DNA from: Theocolax elegans
Lineage: Eukaryota; Arthropoda; Insecta; Hymenoptera; Cerocephalidae
Direction: 5' to 3'
Length of the DNA stretch: 64,000 nucleotides
NCBI GenBank assembly: GCA_026168455.1
Contig: CM047426.1
Span: 78,333,986-78,397,985 of the forward strand
The notes under the pieces were generated by a model that ran no database searches, was not told the origin of the DNA, and was given only the letters and a program-made list of their open reading frames with translations. Both the position numbers and the translations under genes were made by a program. This document shows, piece after piece, positions 52,116 to 63,922 of the stretch. How positions within the stretch are numbered: the stretch's first letter is position 1; every line of letters starts with the position of its first letter.

Positions 52116-53298
52116 GTAGATACTTACATTTTTCGTTCCGCCAGCACGTCTATAAATTCTTCGAACTTTAGTACGGGTAAATTCCTAGAGATGTGTCACA
52201 AATAAGATCAGATCGATGGAAAGTTCTGTCCCATTAAAAAACGTATATACTTCACTCGAATAGAAAATTTGTTTATGCGTTTTCGATGTAATTTCGTTTG
52301 ACGTATTTGAACGTTAAGGACGATTGTCGGCGCTCTCAATTGATCTTCCAGAGTTAAAGTTTTGTTGTTACCGATTCACTGTGATTTAATTGTGACCAAT
52401 TTAGTTTTATCGATGTTTAATTTAAAAAGATAAAAGTATTTTTGTTCTACAACGTTAAGATAAAATGTACTATTTCATTTCATTATTTAATTCGAAATAC
52501 AATTTTATAGGTGCATTAAAGTCGAGGGAAAAGTTTAATAGCTTTAAAAATAGTAGTTTGTTCGTTTGTTGTGCATTTGTAGAAAATTTCGAAGCACACA
52601 TATTTATATAGTTAAATAAAACTTTCTCTCCAAGGTAAATGTAGGTTATTACGTAAATTTCGACTTATTCTTATTATTTCTGAAAAACGGCTTTTGTTAC
52701 ATCCTATATCGCTTTGGCGCATAAATAATTGAATTGGTGTATATAAAACACTATTCCATATTTCATTATTTGTCATCTAGAAAATTTAGCGTAAACAAAC
52801 TGACATTTTTGGAAATAAATATAATTTACTTTTAAAGTCACTCGTTTTAAATCATTTTTATTTGACAACATCGACCATGTTAAATTGCAGTGAATCCGTC
52901 ATACAAATTTTGTCTTGTGAAACCAATTGAACACTATCAAACTTCCTTATTAGTTTCGAGGCATCTTTGAAGTCTATGTAATGTTATATAACTATTAATA
53001 CAAACTTTATATTTATTCAATTTAATAAATAATATTTTGATTAAAATAAACACTTCAAGGATACTATGTCCGCGTATAAAAAGCAATTCGATTGAATGCG
53101 TATGTGTATTATAATATTGGTTTAACGAGAGGAAAAAAATCAAAGAAAAGAAAAGAAAAGAACGACAAATCGAACCCAATGAACGACAAAAGTTTTGAAG
53201 GTTTTTGTTGCTTTCGTAAACAGAACTTTTCGCTCGACGTTGATAAGACAGGAGTAAGAGCCGAGAGAGCAACGTAATAAGCGCGAAATATCTTGCAG
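52116..53298 (+). other. Intron between exons 6 and 7
   Basis: 1.2 kb, AT-rich. An AAAAG-type repeat occurs near 53143-53160. No element or gene visible. Confidence 0.75.
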
Positions 53299-53405
53299 AG
53301 GAGAGAGAGAAAGTGAGATATGAGCTGCGCGAGCGCAACGCAGACCTGAGAATCCAGGTCTACGAGTTGGAAAAGCGCTCGCAGCTAATCAGCCAATCCT
53401 TGCAG
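53299..53405 (+). CDS. PHF21A: PHF21A/BHC80 homologue, exon 7 (C-terminal coiled coil)
   Basis: 107 bases after TTGCAG; completes the codon carried from exon 6 and ends in phase 0. The reading starts EEREKVRYELRERNADLRI and ends SQSLQ, a charged heptad-like helix matching the region after the PHD finger in PHF21A (around EREQLEQKVKQLSNSI). The chosen donor, CAG followed by GTTCGT, is weak. An alternative six bases downstream (GTGACA) would add two codons without changing frame, so the exact end is uncertain. The acceptor sits just after a purine-rich stretch, and the exon itself starts with a GAGA-rich run. Confidence 0.85.
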
Positions 53406-55461
53406 GTTCGTGTGACAATGACCGCGCAGATTGTCAGTAGAGACGCATTTTATGCATCGATTTATATTATTATAAATACTCTGTATATTTATTTTTTTCC
53501 TTAGTTTTCTTTGTTCAATACAGCCTTAGTATTCCAGCCGGCAAACAGAAAATTGTCAAATTTAATACCGGATGTAATATAAAAATATGAATCTCGACGT
53601 GTTATTATTATACTCAGAAATTATTAAATATTATAAACGTGAAACATACTTTTTATTTTTTATTACTAAAGCTAATTATTTTTTGTAAAATGGTTTTCAT
53701 CAAACCCTTGCACTGGTTTAACAATAAATCTTTATTGGTTTATCATATATATCTGCTTTTGATTTAAAAATATCGACAAACATTTTATTTATTAAATATT
53801 TATTTAAAAATTAGGTTATTCTCAAACATTTCGGTCATTAAATTATTTATTTTTCCACTCTTTTTATTCATTATTTTTAACAAATTTGTGATAATAAGGT
53901 AAAAATTATTTATATATTTTTGTTAAATCTTAAATAATTATTCTAATTTGTAATGCTCTAGATAAATTCTAACGCTTATTGAATTATATGAAAGAGGCGT
54001 ACTAAATTTAAATAAATAAACGATTAATCATTAAATTTAACAATAAAATATTTGGTAAACAATTTGTACATGATAATCACAGAGCGCTACGAACAGATTT
54101 CTTAGAAAAAACTAGCCCATCATTTTAAACAATAAATAGTAATGCAAATTTTAGTTTAACATCTCTCTTAATATTTGAGATCTCAACTTTTATATTGTAT
54201 TTGTTAAATAAAAGTTGATTCGTAACTCGTTGCATATAATTAATAACAGAAGCTAAACGCGTAAAAATACTTTGAAATAGTATATTTAGAATAATTAATA
54301 AATTAATAAAAAATTAATATTCATGCAATAAATTAATTTTTAACTTACACGTTAAATTTTTTAAACTAATTATAAATATGAAATAAATTCATATTTAGAA
54401 ATAATATATTTTAATTATTTAATAATTATGTTTGCCGACTGGTTACATATTCTCAACTTATTTTGGAATGTCGGATATGTTACATGTTATTGATCGGACA
54501 TTAGCATCACGATACAAAGTTATCTAGAGTAAAGATTCTGGGTTGGTTTGTTTACAGTCAAAATAAATTGTTAATTTTAATAAATTTCGGTAAGAATGAA
54601 GTCGGTATTTTATATTTATTTAACTATTTCATGGTTATTTTTGTTGCTTTTAAATACACACAAATTATTCGTATATTTCGCCCTACATTGTTTTTATACA
54701 ATAATTACTTTATGCATATTTGTACTAGAATGCTTGATTATTTTTAACATTTACTTTTATTGAATGTTAAATTTGTAAACATCTCTCAATTTTTATGTCC
54801 TTAGTAACACGATTTTCGAATAAATAAAGGAACCATCATGGTTATCATTTGAATTGGTTTTGAATTATTTCGTCAAAATTTAGTTTGTCAATTATGAATT
54901 TGTATTTCGTTAATTTAATACATACAGACAAAAGTATAACAATATGTGTTATATAATATTTTCAGTAAGATAAAATAATAATGTTTAGTTAATACTTTCT
55001 CTCATATTTTAAATTAAATTCAACACATTTTTAGTAGAGGTATCAAGTGTCAACAAAGATATTTGATAAACAAAGTATAATTTATAATATATGTGAGAAA
55101 TATGATATTTATGGCGCAGCTACTATGCACATAAAATTTGATTTACTTATCTGCGCAAATCTGCCAGATTATCCTCGCTTTTTATTTTTCTTTAATCAGT
55201 ATCTCACGCGTTGTACTGTATTAAGCTTGTACTGTTCATTGTACTGAAAACCTGTAGTTGTTGTTATGTATATCGTTAAGTTAGTTAATAAATTCTGTAC
55301 ATTAGATAATCAACTACGTACCAAATACTATAAAAGACCACAACTTTCTTTACCATAATACAAAAACAGTCGCATTATGTGCATGATTAATTTAATACTT
55401 CATTTTTATTATTATTATCTTTCTATATATTTTATGTAATAATTTTAATATATATATATAT
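53406..55461 (+). other. Intron 7-8, part before the LTR element
   Basis: Very AT-rich; ends in an AT dinucleotide run that was the insertion target of the retrotransposon. No feature supported. Confidence 0.75.
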
Positions 55462-56485
55462 TGTGACGTGTCCACTGGGGATTAGGGTGGAGTCACGAAA
55501 TAATACAAAAAGAATAAATAAAACGGTTGCAGGTTTATTGCACTCAAGGTGCTCCAGAGTAATACACGGCAAAGCAGCGGCTTTGCCGTTCGAAATTGCC
55601 AGTCACGTTGGCCGCGGTCGCTCGCGTTCGCGCAATTGCGGGCCGTCCCGCACCTAACCACGCGTCACGCACACACACTTAAAGGAAGCTGGACTTGGGA
55701 GGAAGGAGCACGGCTCACCTGGACGCTCGTCTCCTGGGTCCTCGGACACACACGTAGCTTTATGAAATTGCGGTATATCGAGTCGCACGATCGGTGGTCG
55801 GTCGCAGTCTGTCGAGTATCGGCACGCACGAAGCGAGAGAGTTTTCCCTCGGCGTATTGCGCAGGCGCGCCTACTCTCGCGTCTCGAGTCGTGCGCGCTC
55901 GGCTCAGTTCGTACTGGCCGCTCGGGCCGTGATTTCGCTGCCTCGACGGAGATGTCTACGACGTTGGCTTCTTTTGGTGCTGGATGGCGATCAAGTAATT
56001 GCGGCCCTGCTGAGAAGACTGTCTGCGAGGTAAACTTTAAATCGTTCCTTATTACTTTGATTTTAAGCTAATTCGAGCCTCTCGAGTTTCTTCGTTGCAG
56101 GTGCCGTATGTTGTGAATACGGGATCTTCGGCTCGGAGTGTCCGGACAGCTGGAGAGGGCATTCAAGGCTGGATGGGACCTGGGAATATGGTACGGGTCA
56201 TTCCTGGTGCTGGAGAAGGCATTAGGATGCTGGATCAACGGAGCAGTGTGTGTGTGTGTGCAATTGTGCGCAGTCAGGAGTCGCATCTCCTTTGCTTCGG
56301 GTTCTCCTGCTTACTACGCATTGTAAGCTTATATCGGTTGCACACATTCGCATATGTGTGTCTAATAGTACTTAATTGGTATGTATAGCACGCTTACTTC
56401 GCATAGTAAGCTTGACAGGTGCTATACTATACCTTGTCTCGCTATTTTATTTCTAAGTGACATGTAGTATAACTACAATGTCACA
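55462..56485 (-). repeat. 3' LTR of the antisense retrotransposon
   Basis: 1024 bases, TG...CA ends with a short terminal inversion (TGTGAC/GTCACA). CpG-rich from about 55560 to 55960. On the minus strand AATAAA occurs about 80 bases from the LTR end (around 55530-55540), consistent with a polyadenylation signal in R. Contains a GT microsatellite near 56246-56261. Confidence 0.9.
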
Positions 56486-56498
56486 ACTCCCCCCTCCC
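56486..56498 (-). other. Polypurine tract
   Basis: On the minus strand GGGAGGGGGGAGT abuts the 3' LTR, the expected place for the plus-strand primer of reverse transcription. It fixes the element's orientation. Confidence 0.8.
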
Positions 56499-57604
56499 AA
56501 ACCGAAGTTATACCTTACTTCGATTTAGAATACGCAAGGGGATGGACAATGCACACAGAAGTATGAATACAATACTAGTTATCAAGACGATTCTAAATGA
56601 TCCTAGTACGTAAAAACTTAACCTAAGATAGCCGGTGCTATCTACAGCGGTGTAAAGTGTAACTGTCTGTGTTGTTTGTGTCGTAAAATAAATTAACTTT
56701 TCCTTCGCATATATTACTATAAAATTTCAAAAGAACAACAAAAAGAAACAAATTTTTCAATTAATAAGTGTAATGGGTTTCTTGAATTCTGGAACACTGG
56801 AATCTGGAACAGCTTTTCTTTAGAGTTAATCTGTGTAACCGTGTAACACGCTAAGTGTGTAATTATTACTTTTCCGATAACTAAATTACTTTATTCGATT
56901 CGAATTACGTGTGACTGGCTTACAAACTCTTATCACGCTCGCTTTCCGACCAATTCCGAAATTCGCGACATTCATAACCCAAACTAACATGAAACAATCA
57001 TCCCAAAAAAATGTATTAGAATGGAAAACTTTCATTCATTACTAACCTGGTGAGTTGCTTTCCTCCGTCGAAAGTGGCTTTACATCGAGATTAAATAATG
57101 ACATGAATTTAGCTATAATAATGAAACTATTATGAATAACTTATAGTGAATCAAACACATTATTTGGTTTTCTTTATTAATTCATTCTTTAACAATTAAA
57201 AATTTATTCATTATACTTTGTGAAGTTTGTATGTAATTCGAGATTTATCAATTAACTATTGTACTAACTAACATTGTGTATATATTTTTCACTATATTTT
57301 GGAATGGTGTGGGTCTTAAGGGAATAAAATACAAGTCATATTTCATAAGTTTTACCAATTTAATAAAATTAAAAAAAATTCTACATTTCCCTATTTAGGG
57401 TGAATCCTTTAGGGCTTCTACCCACTCGTCGTGGCACTCCGGACAGGCCTCGATGGGGTGGTTTGGCGGGGTTCGGAAGGGGCGTTTTCTGCGATCTTCG
57501 GCATGTACTGCGCACAAAAGAAATCTCACCTGGTGACAACTATGGCGGAGAATTCGTCTCCGTTTTGGCCATCTCGAGGTCCTATGTCGTCACCATGTGG
57601 CGAT
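56499..57604. other. Non-coding interior of the LTR element, PPT side
   Basis: AT-rich except 57400-57600. No pol-type frame on either strand. This is where protease, reverse transcriptase and integrase would sit in an autonomous element; they are absent. Confidence 0.6.
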
Positions 57605-57970
57605 GCCGATCCAATCCTGTCGACGTCTAGCTCCGATTCAGAGCAGCCCGTCCTCAATGACACCGATTGATCGCGGATGCTGATCCAATCCTGTCGACGT
57701 CTAGCTCCGATGCAGAGCAGCCCGTCTCGATGACACCGATTGATCGCGGATGCTGATCCAATCCTGTCGACGTCTAGCTCCGATGCAGAGCAGCCCGTCC
57801 TCGATGACACCGATTGATCGCGGATGCTGATCCAATCCTGTCGACGTCTAGCTCCAATGCAGAGCAGCCCGTCCTCAATGACACCGATTGATCGCGGATG
57901 CTGATCCAATCCTGTCGACGTCTAGCTCCGATTCAGAGCAGCCCGTCCTGAATGACACTGATTGATCGCA
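57605..57970. repeat. 74-bp minisatellite, about five copies
   Basis: Units start at about 57611, 57685, 57758, 57832 and 57906, each with CCAATCCTGTCGACGTCTAG and ending near GATTGATCGCGG. One copy lacks a C, giving 73. Since 74 is not a multiple of three, each copy shifts reading frame, so it cannot be a protein repeat. Confidence 0.92.
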
Positions 57971-58231
57971 CCTTCGTGATTTTCTATCGCGGCAACCAAA
58001 ATACAGAAAAGGCACGAGTTTGGATACTCTCGCTGCCAATGTCGTTGCTTTTATTGCTTTCTCGCCCGACGCGGCGCTGCCCTTGGCCACTTCGCGAGCG
58101 TAAACAAGGTCGCTCGAACGAGGCTCACTGTTTACATAGCGGGATTCTCGACTAGAATTTTCGTTTCTAGGAAATTCAACGCTATCGTACACATTACACT
58201 TATTTCCTTGATTAAAACTTTGCTTGTCCAC
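57875..58231 (-). pseudogene. Displaced continuation of the gag-like region
   Basis: A 118-codon minus-strand frame with the same Asn/Ser/Arg-rich character as the end of the gag-like ORF. It has no start context of its own and runs into the minisatellite. It is separated from the ORF above by a stop and a frame change. A short word encoding LQH recurs between them (CTCCAGCACCA on the minus strand). Confidence 0.4.
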
Positions 58232-58357
58232 ATATTCACGGGAATAATTATGTACACGGGGATTATATAATAATTCGGACTGGTAATAGGAAGCTGGAGT
58301 GGTGCTGGAGGGGAATTTTCTTATTTTTTAGATGGTGCTGGATGGGCTTTCCGGTGT

Positions 58358-58990
58358 TTATAATTGGTGCTGGAGGGGTTCTGACGTTGAAGTGGGCAAT
58401 GGGAAGTTCAAATGTAATCCAACATTAGCATTTGTCGTTACCACATTTTCTCCGCCAATCAGTGCTGTCGAATTCCGCGAATTGCTGAAAGTTAACGGAT
58501 CTGCATATGGTCCCAATGTTTGACCTGTAGGCAATTGCCCATGAATACGTGGGTAAGCACCACTGTGCACTTCCATGTTATCCATTGATACCGTAGGATT
58601 TCCCGCTGTAATTTCCCTACTTACTGGCCGCATGACGGACGGATTCCTCCATGTGCCAGCTAAGTAGTTTTCCCCTTCCGAGGTTAAATTCAAATTTCTA
58701 TTACCGGGTATATCCAATGGAACGAAATTCGCCTCGTCTACTTCAGGATCCCAATATGCCGCCGCTAACCCGAAACATTTCCGTGTTTCATATCTTTCTA
58801 CTCGATTCCTTATATTATACATGGAATCTGTGGCGTTTAAATTTTTTAGATCGGCATATTGTAGTATTTCTTGATTACTACAATGAAAAACATTTTGCCG
58901 TATCCGCTGGATGCCTTCTTCCAACGATAACCTAGTATAATCCTCCTCTGCCAACGTATGCAGAGTCAAACTACCATTTAGTTCTGACAT
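58358..58990 (-). CDS. Gag-like ORF of the LTR element (210 aa)
   Basis: The only sizeable frame in the element on its coding strand. ATG at 58990, TAA-type stop at 58358. The N-terminal 90 residues are mixed helical (a Leu/Glu-rich stretch, then a segment with several Tyr and Arg); the C-terminal half is polar and Asn/Pro/Ser rich, as in the end of a retroelement capsid region. No zinc knuckle is present and no family was recognised, so the gag label rests on position after the leader and on composition. It is shorter than usual gag proteins. A compositionally similar frame continues downstream at 58231-57875 in another phase, so the protein is probably truncated. Confidence 0.5.
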   Translation of the reverse strand: MSELNGSLTLHTLAEEDYTRLSLEEGIQRIRQNVFHCSNQEILQYADLKNLNATDSMYNIRNRVERYETRKCFGLAAAYWDPEVDEANFVPLDIPGNRNLNLTSEGENYLAGTWRNPSVMRPVSREITAGNPTVSMDNMEVHSGAYPRIHGQLPTGQTLGPYADPLTFSNSRNSTALIGGENVVTTNANVGLHLNFPLPTSTSEPLQHQL

Positions 58991-60491
58991 TTTGAGGATT
59001 TTTTTTTTTTAGGACACGTAAATTAATTCACGCTATTTCGTCAAAAAAAAAATTTTAATTACTAAGTGCAGCTCAATACAACTTGTAGTCAATCACAAAA
59101 AAAATTAAATTTATTTCTAAACAGCTCAATTGTAGCTTAATTTCTTAAAAAAAACAAAATTTTGACTTAATAATTAATTAAAATTATGCAAGCATAAAAT
59201 TATCAAATTGCTTTAATTTTAAGCAAACTAATTTATGAGCAAGCAAATAAAAATAATAACAAAACTAGATTTTAGTTATTAAGCAATTAAAATTATATAA
59301 CACACTAACAAGTCAGTATTGTTAATTTCAGCGCACAAAAAGCCAAAAGCAAAAAAAAAGAAATTTGTTAAATTATTTTTGTCGATACTATTATGACGAA
59401 ATTTATCAACAAAAACTAATTAAATACCTACGCAACAATTCACAACAACTAACTTGAGTGAAAGGCAAGCGTATAATTAAATGATTTACAAGCCAAGCTT
59501 GAAATATTTAAGCGTATTGGGTATATATGGGTATATATGGTGCTGGATTAGGTTACAATGGTGCTAGATGGGTTACGACTCTTAAAAAGATATATATACA
59601 ATGCAAATAAATAGTGAAATGTTACTTGTTAATGCAATTTCAAAACTAATAAGCGTACAGCAATTAAATATTACTATCTTAACACTGTATAATTGTATAT
59701 ACACTTGGTTGGCTATCGTTCTCAATATTTGAAGGGTCGAATTTTGTTCAAAAATAAATTAAATTGAATATAATTTTGGTGGCTATAGGTTCTAATTAAC
59801 TCAAAGAATGCTTATTTACAATAAAAAACTCAATTTAATTGCAAACAAAAATTTTCACAAAAATTACTTGTTGAGTAAATCAAGTAACTGTGAGATTTGC
59901 TATTTGTCCCTTGAATTTATAACTACAGGGTACAATATTAACTTTGACTGCTAATTTTTAACAATAATTAATTGTAATAAACTTAAAAGAACATTTTCCT
60001 TACTTTTCTTTTCCTAAGTTGAGAACGTAGCTTGAAATGACAATTTACTAAGTACTTACTCGTACTCCAAAATTCTCTTACTCATTTAACTTTAAATGTA
60101 ATTCAATTTCACAAACTTCAAAAAGCCTTTAAACAAAATCAAATATTTTGGAGCTAGAAGGGAATAAACTAATTGCAAAATTTATATTTTTAAAGGGAAA
60201 AATAAAATTATTGCTATTATATGCAAAAAAGAACAATATGCAGAAAAAAATTTCAAACCAAATAATATGGAATAGACTCACCGAATTTTGCAGATAATTC
60301 ACTATTAACAACAATTTCTATTAACCAAACTTGAATTTATTACAAAAAATCAAAATCTGGTTACACGTGGTCGAAATTAAAATGGCCGTCCAAAACCACT
60401 TTCGACACTTCCTCTGTGTGTGCGCAATATGGCGGATTAATACTCATGGAAATCCCGAAGTCCACGATCACAATTTTTTTCGGATCAAAAA
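58991..60491 (-). other. Long AT-rich leader of the LTR element
   Basis: 1.5 kb between the primer-binding site and the gag-like ORF, very A-rich on the + strand, with no coding frame. Unusually long for an untranslated leader. Confidence 0.6.
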
Positions 60492-60504
60492 GTCACGGTC
60501 GCCA
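60492..60504 (-). other. Primer-binding site
   Basis: On the minus strand TGGCGACCGTGAC directly follows the 5' LTR with no gap. It is complementary to the 3' end of an arginine tRNA (acceptor end GTCACGGTCG plus CCA) as I recall insect tRNA-Arg(UCG). Confidence 0.75.
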
Positions 60505-61528
60505 TGTGACGTGTCCACTGGGGATTAGGGTGGAGTCACGAAATAATACAAAAAGAATAAATAAAACGGTTGCAGGTTTATTGCACTCAAGGTGCTCCAG
60601 AGTAATACACGGCAAAGCAGCGGCTTTGCCGTTCGAAATTGCCAGTCACGTTGGCCGCGGTCGCTCGCGTTCGCGCAATTGCGGGCCGTCCCGCACCTAA
60701 CCACGCGTCACGCACACACACTTAAAGGAAGCTGGACTTGGGAGGAAGGAGCACGGCTCACCTGGACGCTCGTCTCCTGGGTCCTCGGACACACACGTAG
60801 CTTTATGAAATTGCGGTATATCGAGTCGCACGATCGGTGGTCGGTCGCAGTCTGTCGAGTATCGGCACGCACGAAGCGAGAGAGTTTTCCCTCGGCGTAT
60901 TGCGCAGGCGCGCCTACTCTCGCGTCTCGAGTCGTGCGCGCTCGGCTCAGTTCGTACTGGCCGCTCGGGCCGTGATTTCGCTGCCTCGACGGAGATGTCT
61001 ACGACGTTGGCTTCTTTTGGTGCTGGATGGCGATCAAGTAATTGCGGCCCTGCTGAGAAGACTGTCTGCGAGGTAAACTTTAAATCGTTCCTTATTACTT
61101 TGATTTTAAGCTAATTCGAGCCTCTCGAGTTTCTTCGTTGCAGGTGCCGTATGTTGTGAATACGGGATCTTCGGCTCGGAGTGTCCGGACAGCTGGAGAG
61201 GGCATTCAAGGCTGGATGGGACCTGGGAATATGGTACGGGTCATTCCTGGTGCTGGAGAAGGCATTAGGATGCTGGATCAACGGAGCAGTGTGTGTGTGT
61301 GTGCAATTGTGCGCAGTCAGGAGTCGCATCTCCTTTGCTTCGGGTTCTCCTGCTTACTACGCATTGTAAGCTTATATCGGTTGCACACATTCGCATATGT
61401 GTGTCTAATAGTACTTAATTGGTATGTATAGCACGCTTACTTCGCATAGTAAGCTTGACAGGTGCTATACTATACCTTGTCTCGCTATTTTATTTCTAAG
61501 TGACATGTAGTATAACTACAATGTCACA
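60505..61528 (-). repeat. 5' LTR of the antisense retrotransposon
   Basis: Offset exactly 5043 from the other LTR at both ends, same length, and every translated frame through it is the same, so no difference was detected. It lies directly against the primer-binding site. It would carry the element's promoter and drive transcription antisense to the host gene. Confidence 0.9.
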
Positions 61529-62720
61529 ATATATATATATATATACATATATATTTGCATGATATTGTTAAAAATTAGTATTAGCGATAAAAGTTTTAAA
61601 TTTATTTTATACCGAGTTGGCTTACCTGATTTTTGCCGTCGTGAAATATAGGTTAATCATTACCTTTATTTAATACAAAGTGCTATTTTATAAAAATCCA
61701 ATACAAAGTCACTATACAGGTGTAATATGTGATTACAACTCAAGTATGTAGAACGATGAATTATTCAATTATCTAGTACCTCTATATTTGGGTTTTTCGG
61801 AAAATAGCATATTTTATTAAATATATTTAATGATTAACCTATTTTGCTCAGTCGGTAAAAAGCAGACTGCTTATATTCCGTTTGAAGTAAATGTTTGAGT
61901 TTTTGAAAAATGTTTAATATTCATCGTATTATTCGTGTACTTTTGTAAATTTTATACTACGCGTACGAGTTGCATTTTTAATTTCATGTATGTAATAAAA
62001 CTTGTTTCGTGTCTATCTAAGAAACTTTTAAAATTAAGAGCACGCAAATCAGTTACTTGTTGTTTCTTTTTATTCTTGCAATAATAATAATAGTTAACAT
62101 AACATAACATTTACATCAACTTTACTAGTAAATATAACGACGTAAACTGTTGAGAAATATATATGAATTATTATACGTTAAAGTTACATATGATAGGTCA
62201 ATTTATCTTTTAACCAGTATTTACTAAGGGTATTCGATAATTTAATTAAATTATTTTAACGTTACAGAGTAAAATATTTTTTAATTTGTAAATGTTCCAA
62301 GTTATCTGTAATCTTACCAAATCTTTTGGAACGAGATTTTATCCGAGATCTCATTTGAATATTTTCATTACGCTAGAACTAAAGTTAGATTTAAATACTT
62401 CTAAATTGTTTTTAATTTCAATAAAATTATACAAAATTATTATCGTTAATTGCCTCGAAGCAAAAAAGTAAAATAAGTTAAATTACGAAAAGGAATTCAG
62501 TGAGTGTAAGCGTAAAAATAGATATCTTTATTTATAAAAGAAAATGAATAAATAAACGAAACATTTTTAGCTCATGTATTCTTCGATAGTTTATTCCATC
62601 AACCGTGAAAACCATAAGTAAACAATCATAACAAGCAACCACAAGACAAAAAATTAGTACTTTACGATAATATTAAAACGAGTACGATGATTTTTAATTT
62701 GGACACGTAACCAGTTGCAG
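61529..62720 (+). other. Intron 7-8, part after the LTR element
   Basis: Starts with an AT run (61529-61553) that continues the insertion site, then AT-rich sequence up to the exon 8 acceptor. Nothing else seen. Confidence 0.75.
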
Positions 62721-62959
62721 CAACGTACGCGTCTCGAGCTTTTGGGAAAGCAGGAGAAGACTCAGAGATCCATAAAACGTCTAGTGGACTTTATAAAGCT
62801 GATGCAACTCAGACCCGACAACACCTCACCGCTGCAGCCCTTGGAATCAACCAGCTGCCCTCCTCAACTTTCCTCATACCAATCGTTGCCACCGACGACG
62901 ACGTCTCCATCACTGCCATCGACAAGTCGATCGGAGTCCCCACCACCGCTTCCACCTTG
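62721..62959 (+). CDS. PHF21A: PHF21A/BHC80 homologue, exon 8 (end of coiled coil, Pro/Ser tail)
   Basis: 239 bases; acceptor CAGTTGCAG, donor GTGAGT; phase 0 in, two bases carried out. The first 30 or so residues (QRTRLELLGKQEKTQRSIKR, then LVDFIKLMQL) continue the coiled coil and align with the [20 protein letters not shown] segment at the end of the helical region in vertebrate PHF21A. After that the sequence is Pro, Ser and Thr rich (PPTTTSPSLPSTSRSESPPP), a disordered tail. It is separated from exon 7 by a 9.3-kb intron that hosts an antisense LTR retrotransposon. Confidence 0.88.
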
Positions 62960-63922
62960 GTGAGTCTAATCAACGCTTACCATTCACATTATCCTGTCTA
63001 GTTAATTTCATTAAATAATACGGATTATTTTAACTTGAGTGCTTTATATAATTATTCGATAGTCAATTATATTAATTGCATTGCTTCATACACACTATGA
63101 TATCGAATATGTATTTTATGTTACTTATCTTTTGTGTTATATTTTCTATTCTTAAATGCAAAACAAATGTAATTACCATGATTTATTAATTCAAGTACTT
63201 ATTTATTTTTAAAAACTTTGACGTCTAGTACATACTGTTATTCATTAATATTCAATAATTAATTTTTATTAGTTCTTACTAAAAAATTAATTCCTCGGTC
63301 AATATGCGATAATGCTAAGAATTTATTTAAAACGGAAATAAAAATAAAATATTTATAAAATAATTATAATTTACGCAGAATTTGTTTGTATTAAATAAAA
63401 AGTAATTTTTCACTATCACTAGTGATTTGCAGTTAATTTTAATAGCGCCGTATTTAGTTCATATGTTGTATAACTAGTATATTTTATTTTGGTCGTAAAA
63501 CAATTTATTAATATTAAATACGTATTGAATTATGTTTTAATACGTTGTTATAATATTTGTAATGGTTACATAAGTCGACAAATGATAACGATAATAGGTG
63601 ACCAAATAGTTAAAATACGCTCTTTCATGTAATAAATATTGCAAGTAACCCCGAAGCAATAAACATTAAAATTTATTTGTTTTCATAATTAGTCGAATTC
63701 GGTGCTAAACTGTCAATATATATAATATATACAAAAATAAAGATTTTAAGTGCTCAACCCATTTTAGAGATAGCATTTGAATCAGAATATTGGATTAATT
63801 TCGTTATTTACGATCTGGAAATTTAATTTCACGTACAAATATCAGCAAACGGATTTCCCCAGTTAAAATCCTCGAGCATCTTGAAAGTTTCGATAGTTCT
63901 AATCCTTGAATCTTATTATCAG
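62960..63922 (+). other. Intron between exons 8 and 9
   Basis: Donor GTGAGT, acceptor TTATCAG; 963 bases, AT-rich, without other features. Confidence 0.75.

Larger units (their letters stand above)
55462..61528 (-). mobile_element. 6.07-kb LTR retrotransposon, antisense to the host gene, non-autonomous
   Basis: Two 1024-base direct repeats (55462-56485 and 60505-61528) begin TGTGAC and end GTCACA and enclose 4019 bases. Orientation is minus: a 13-base primer-binding site lies against the right LTR and a purine tract against the left LTR on that strand. Flanks are ATAT on both sides, compatible with a 4- or 6-base target duplication, although the site is an AT run. The interior holds an AT-rich leader, one gag-like ORF, a broken continuation and a minisatellite. 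No protease, reverse transcriptase or integrase frame is visible. PBS and target size suggest a Ty3/Gypsy-type origin. LTRs appear identical, so insertion is recent. Confidence 0.9.

Noticed and set aside
55463..56388. Several + strand ORFs of 60-127 codons in the LTR, repeated at 60506-61431
   Set aside because: They lie in LTR sequence antisense to the element and have no family features; long frames follow from high GC content.
57400..57670. Two overlapping + strand ORFs near the minisatellite
   Set aside because: Antisense to the element's coding strand, run into a frame-shifting repeat, and have no recognisable motif.
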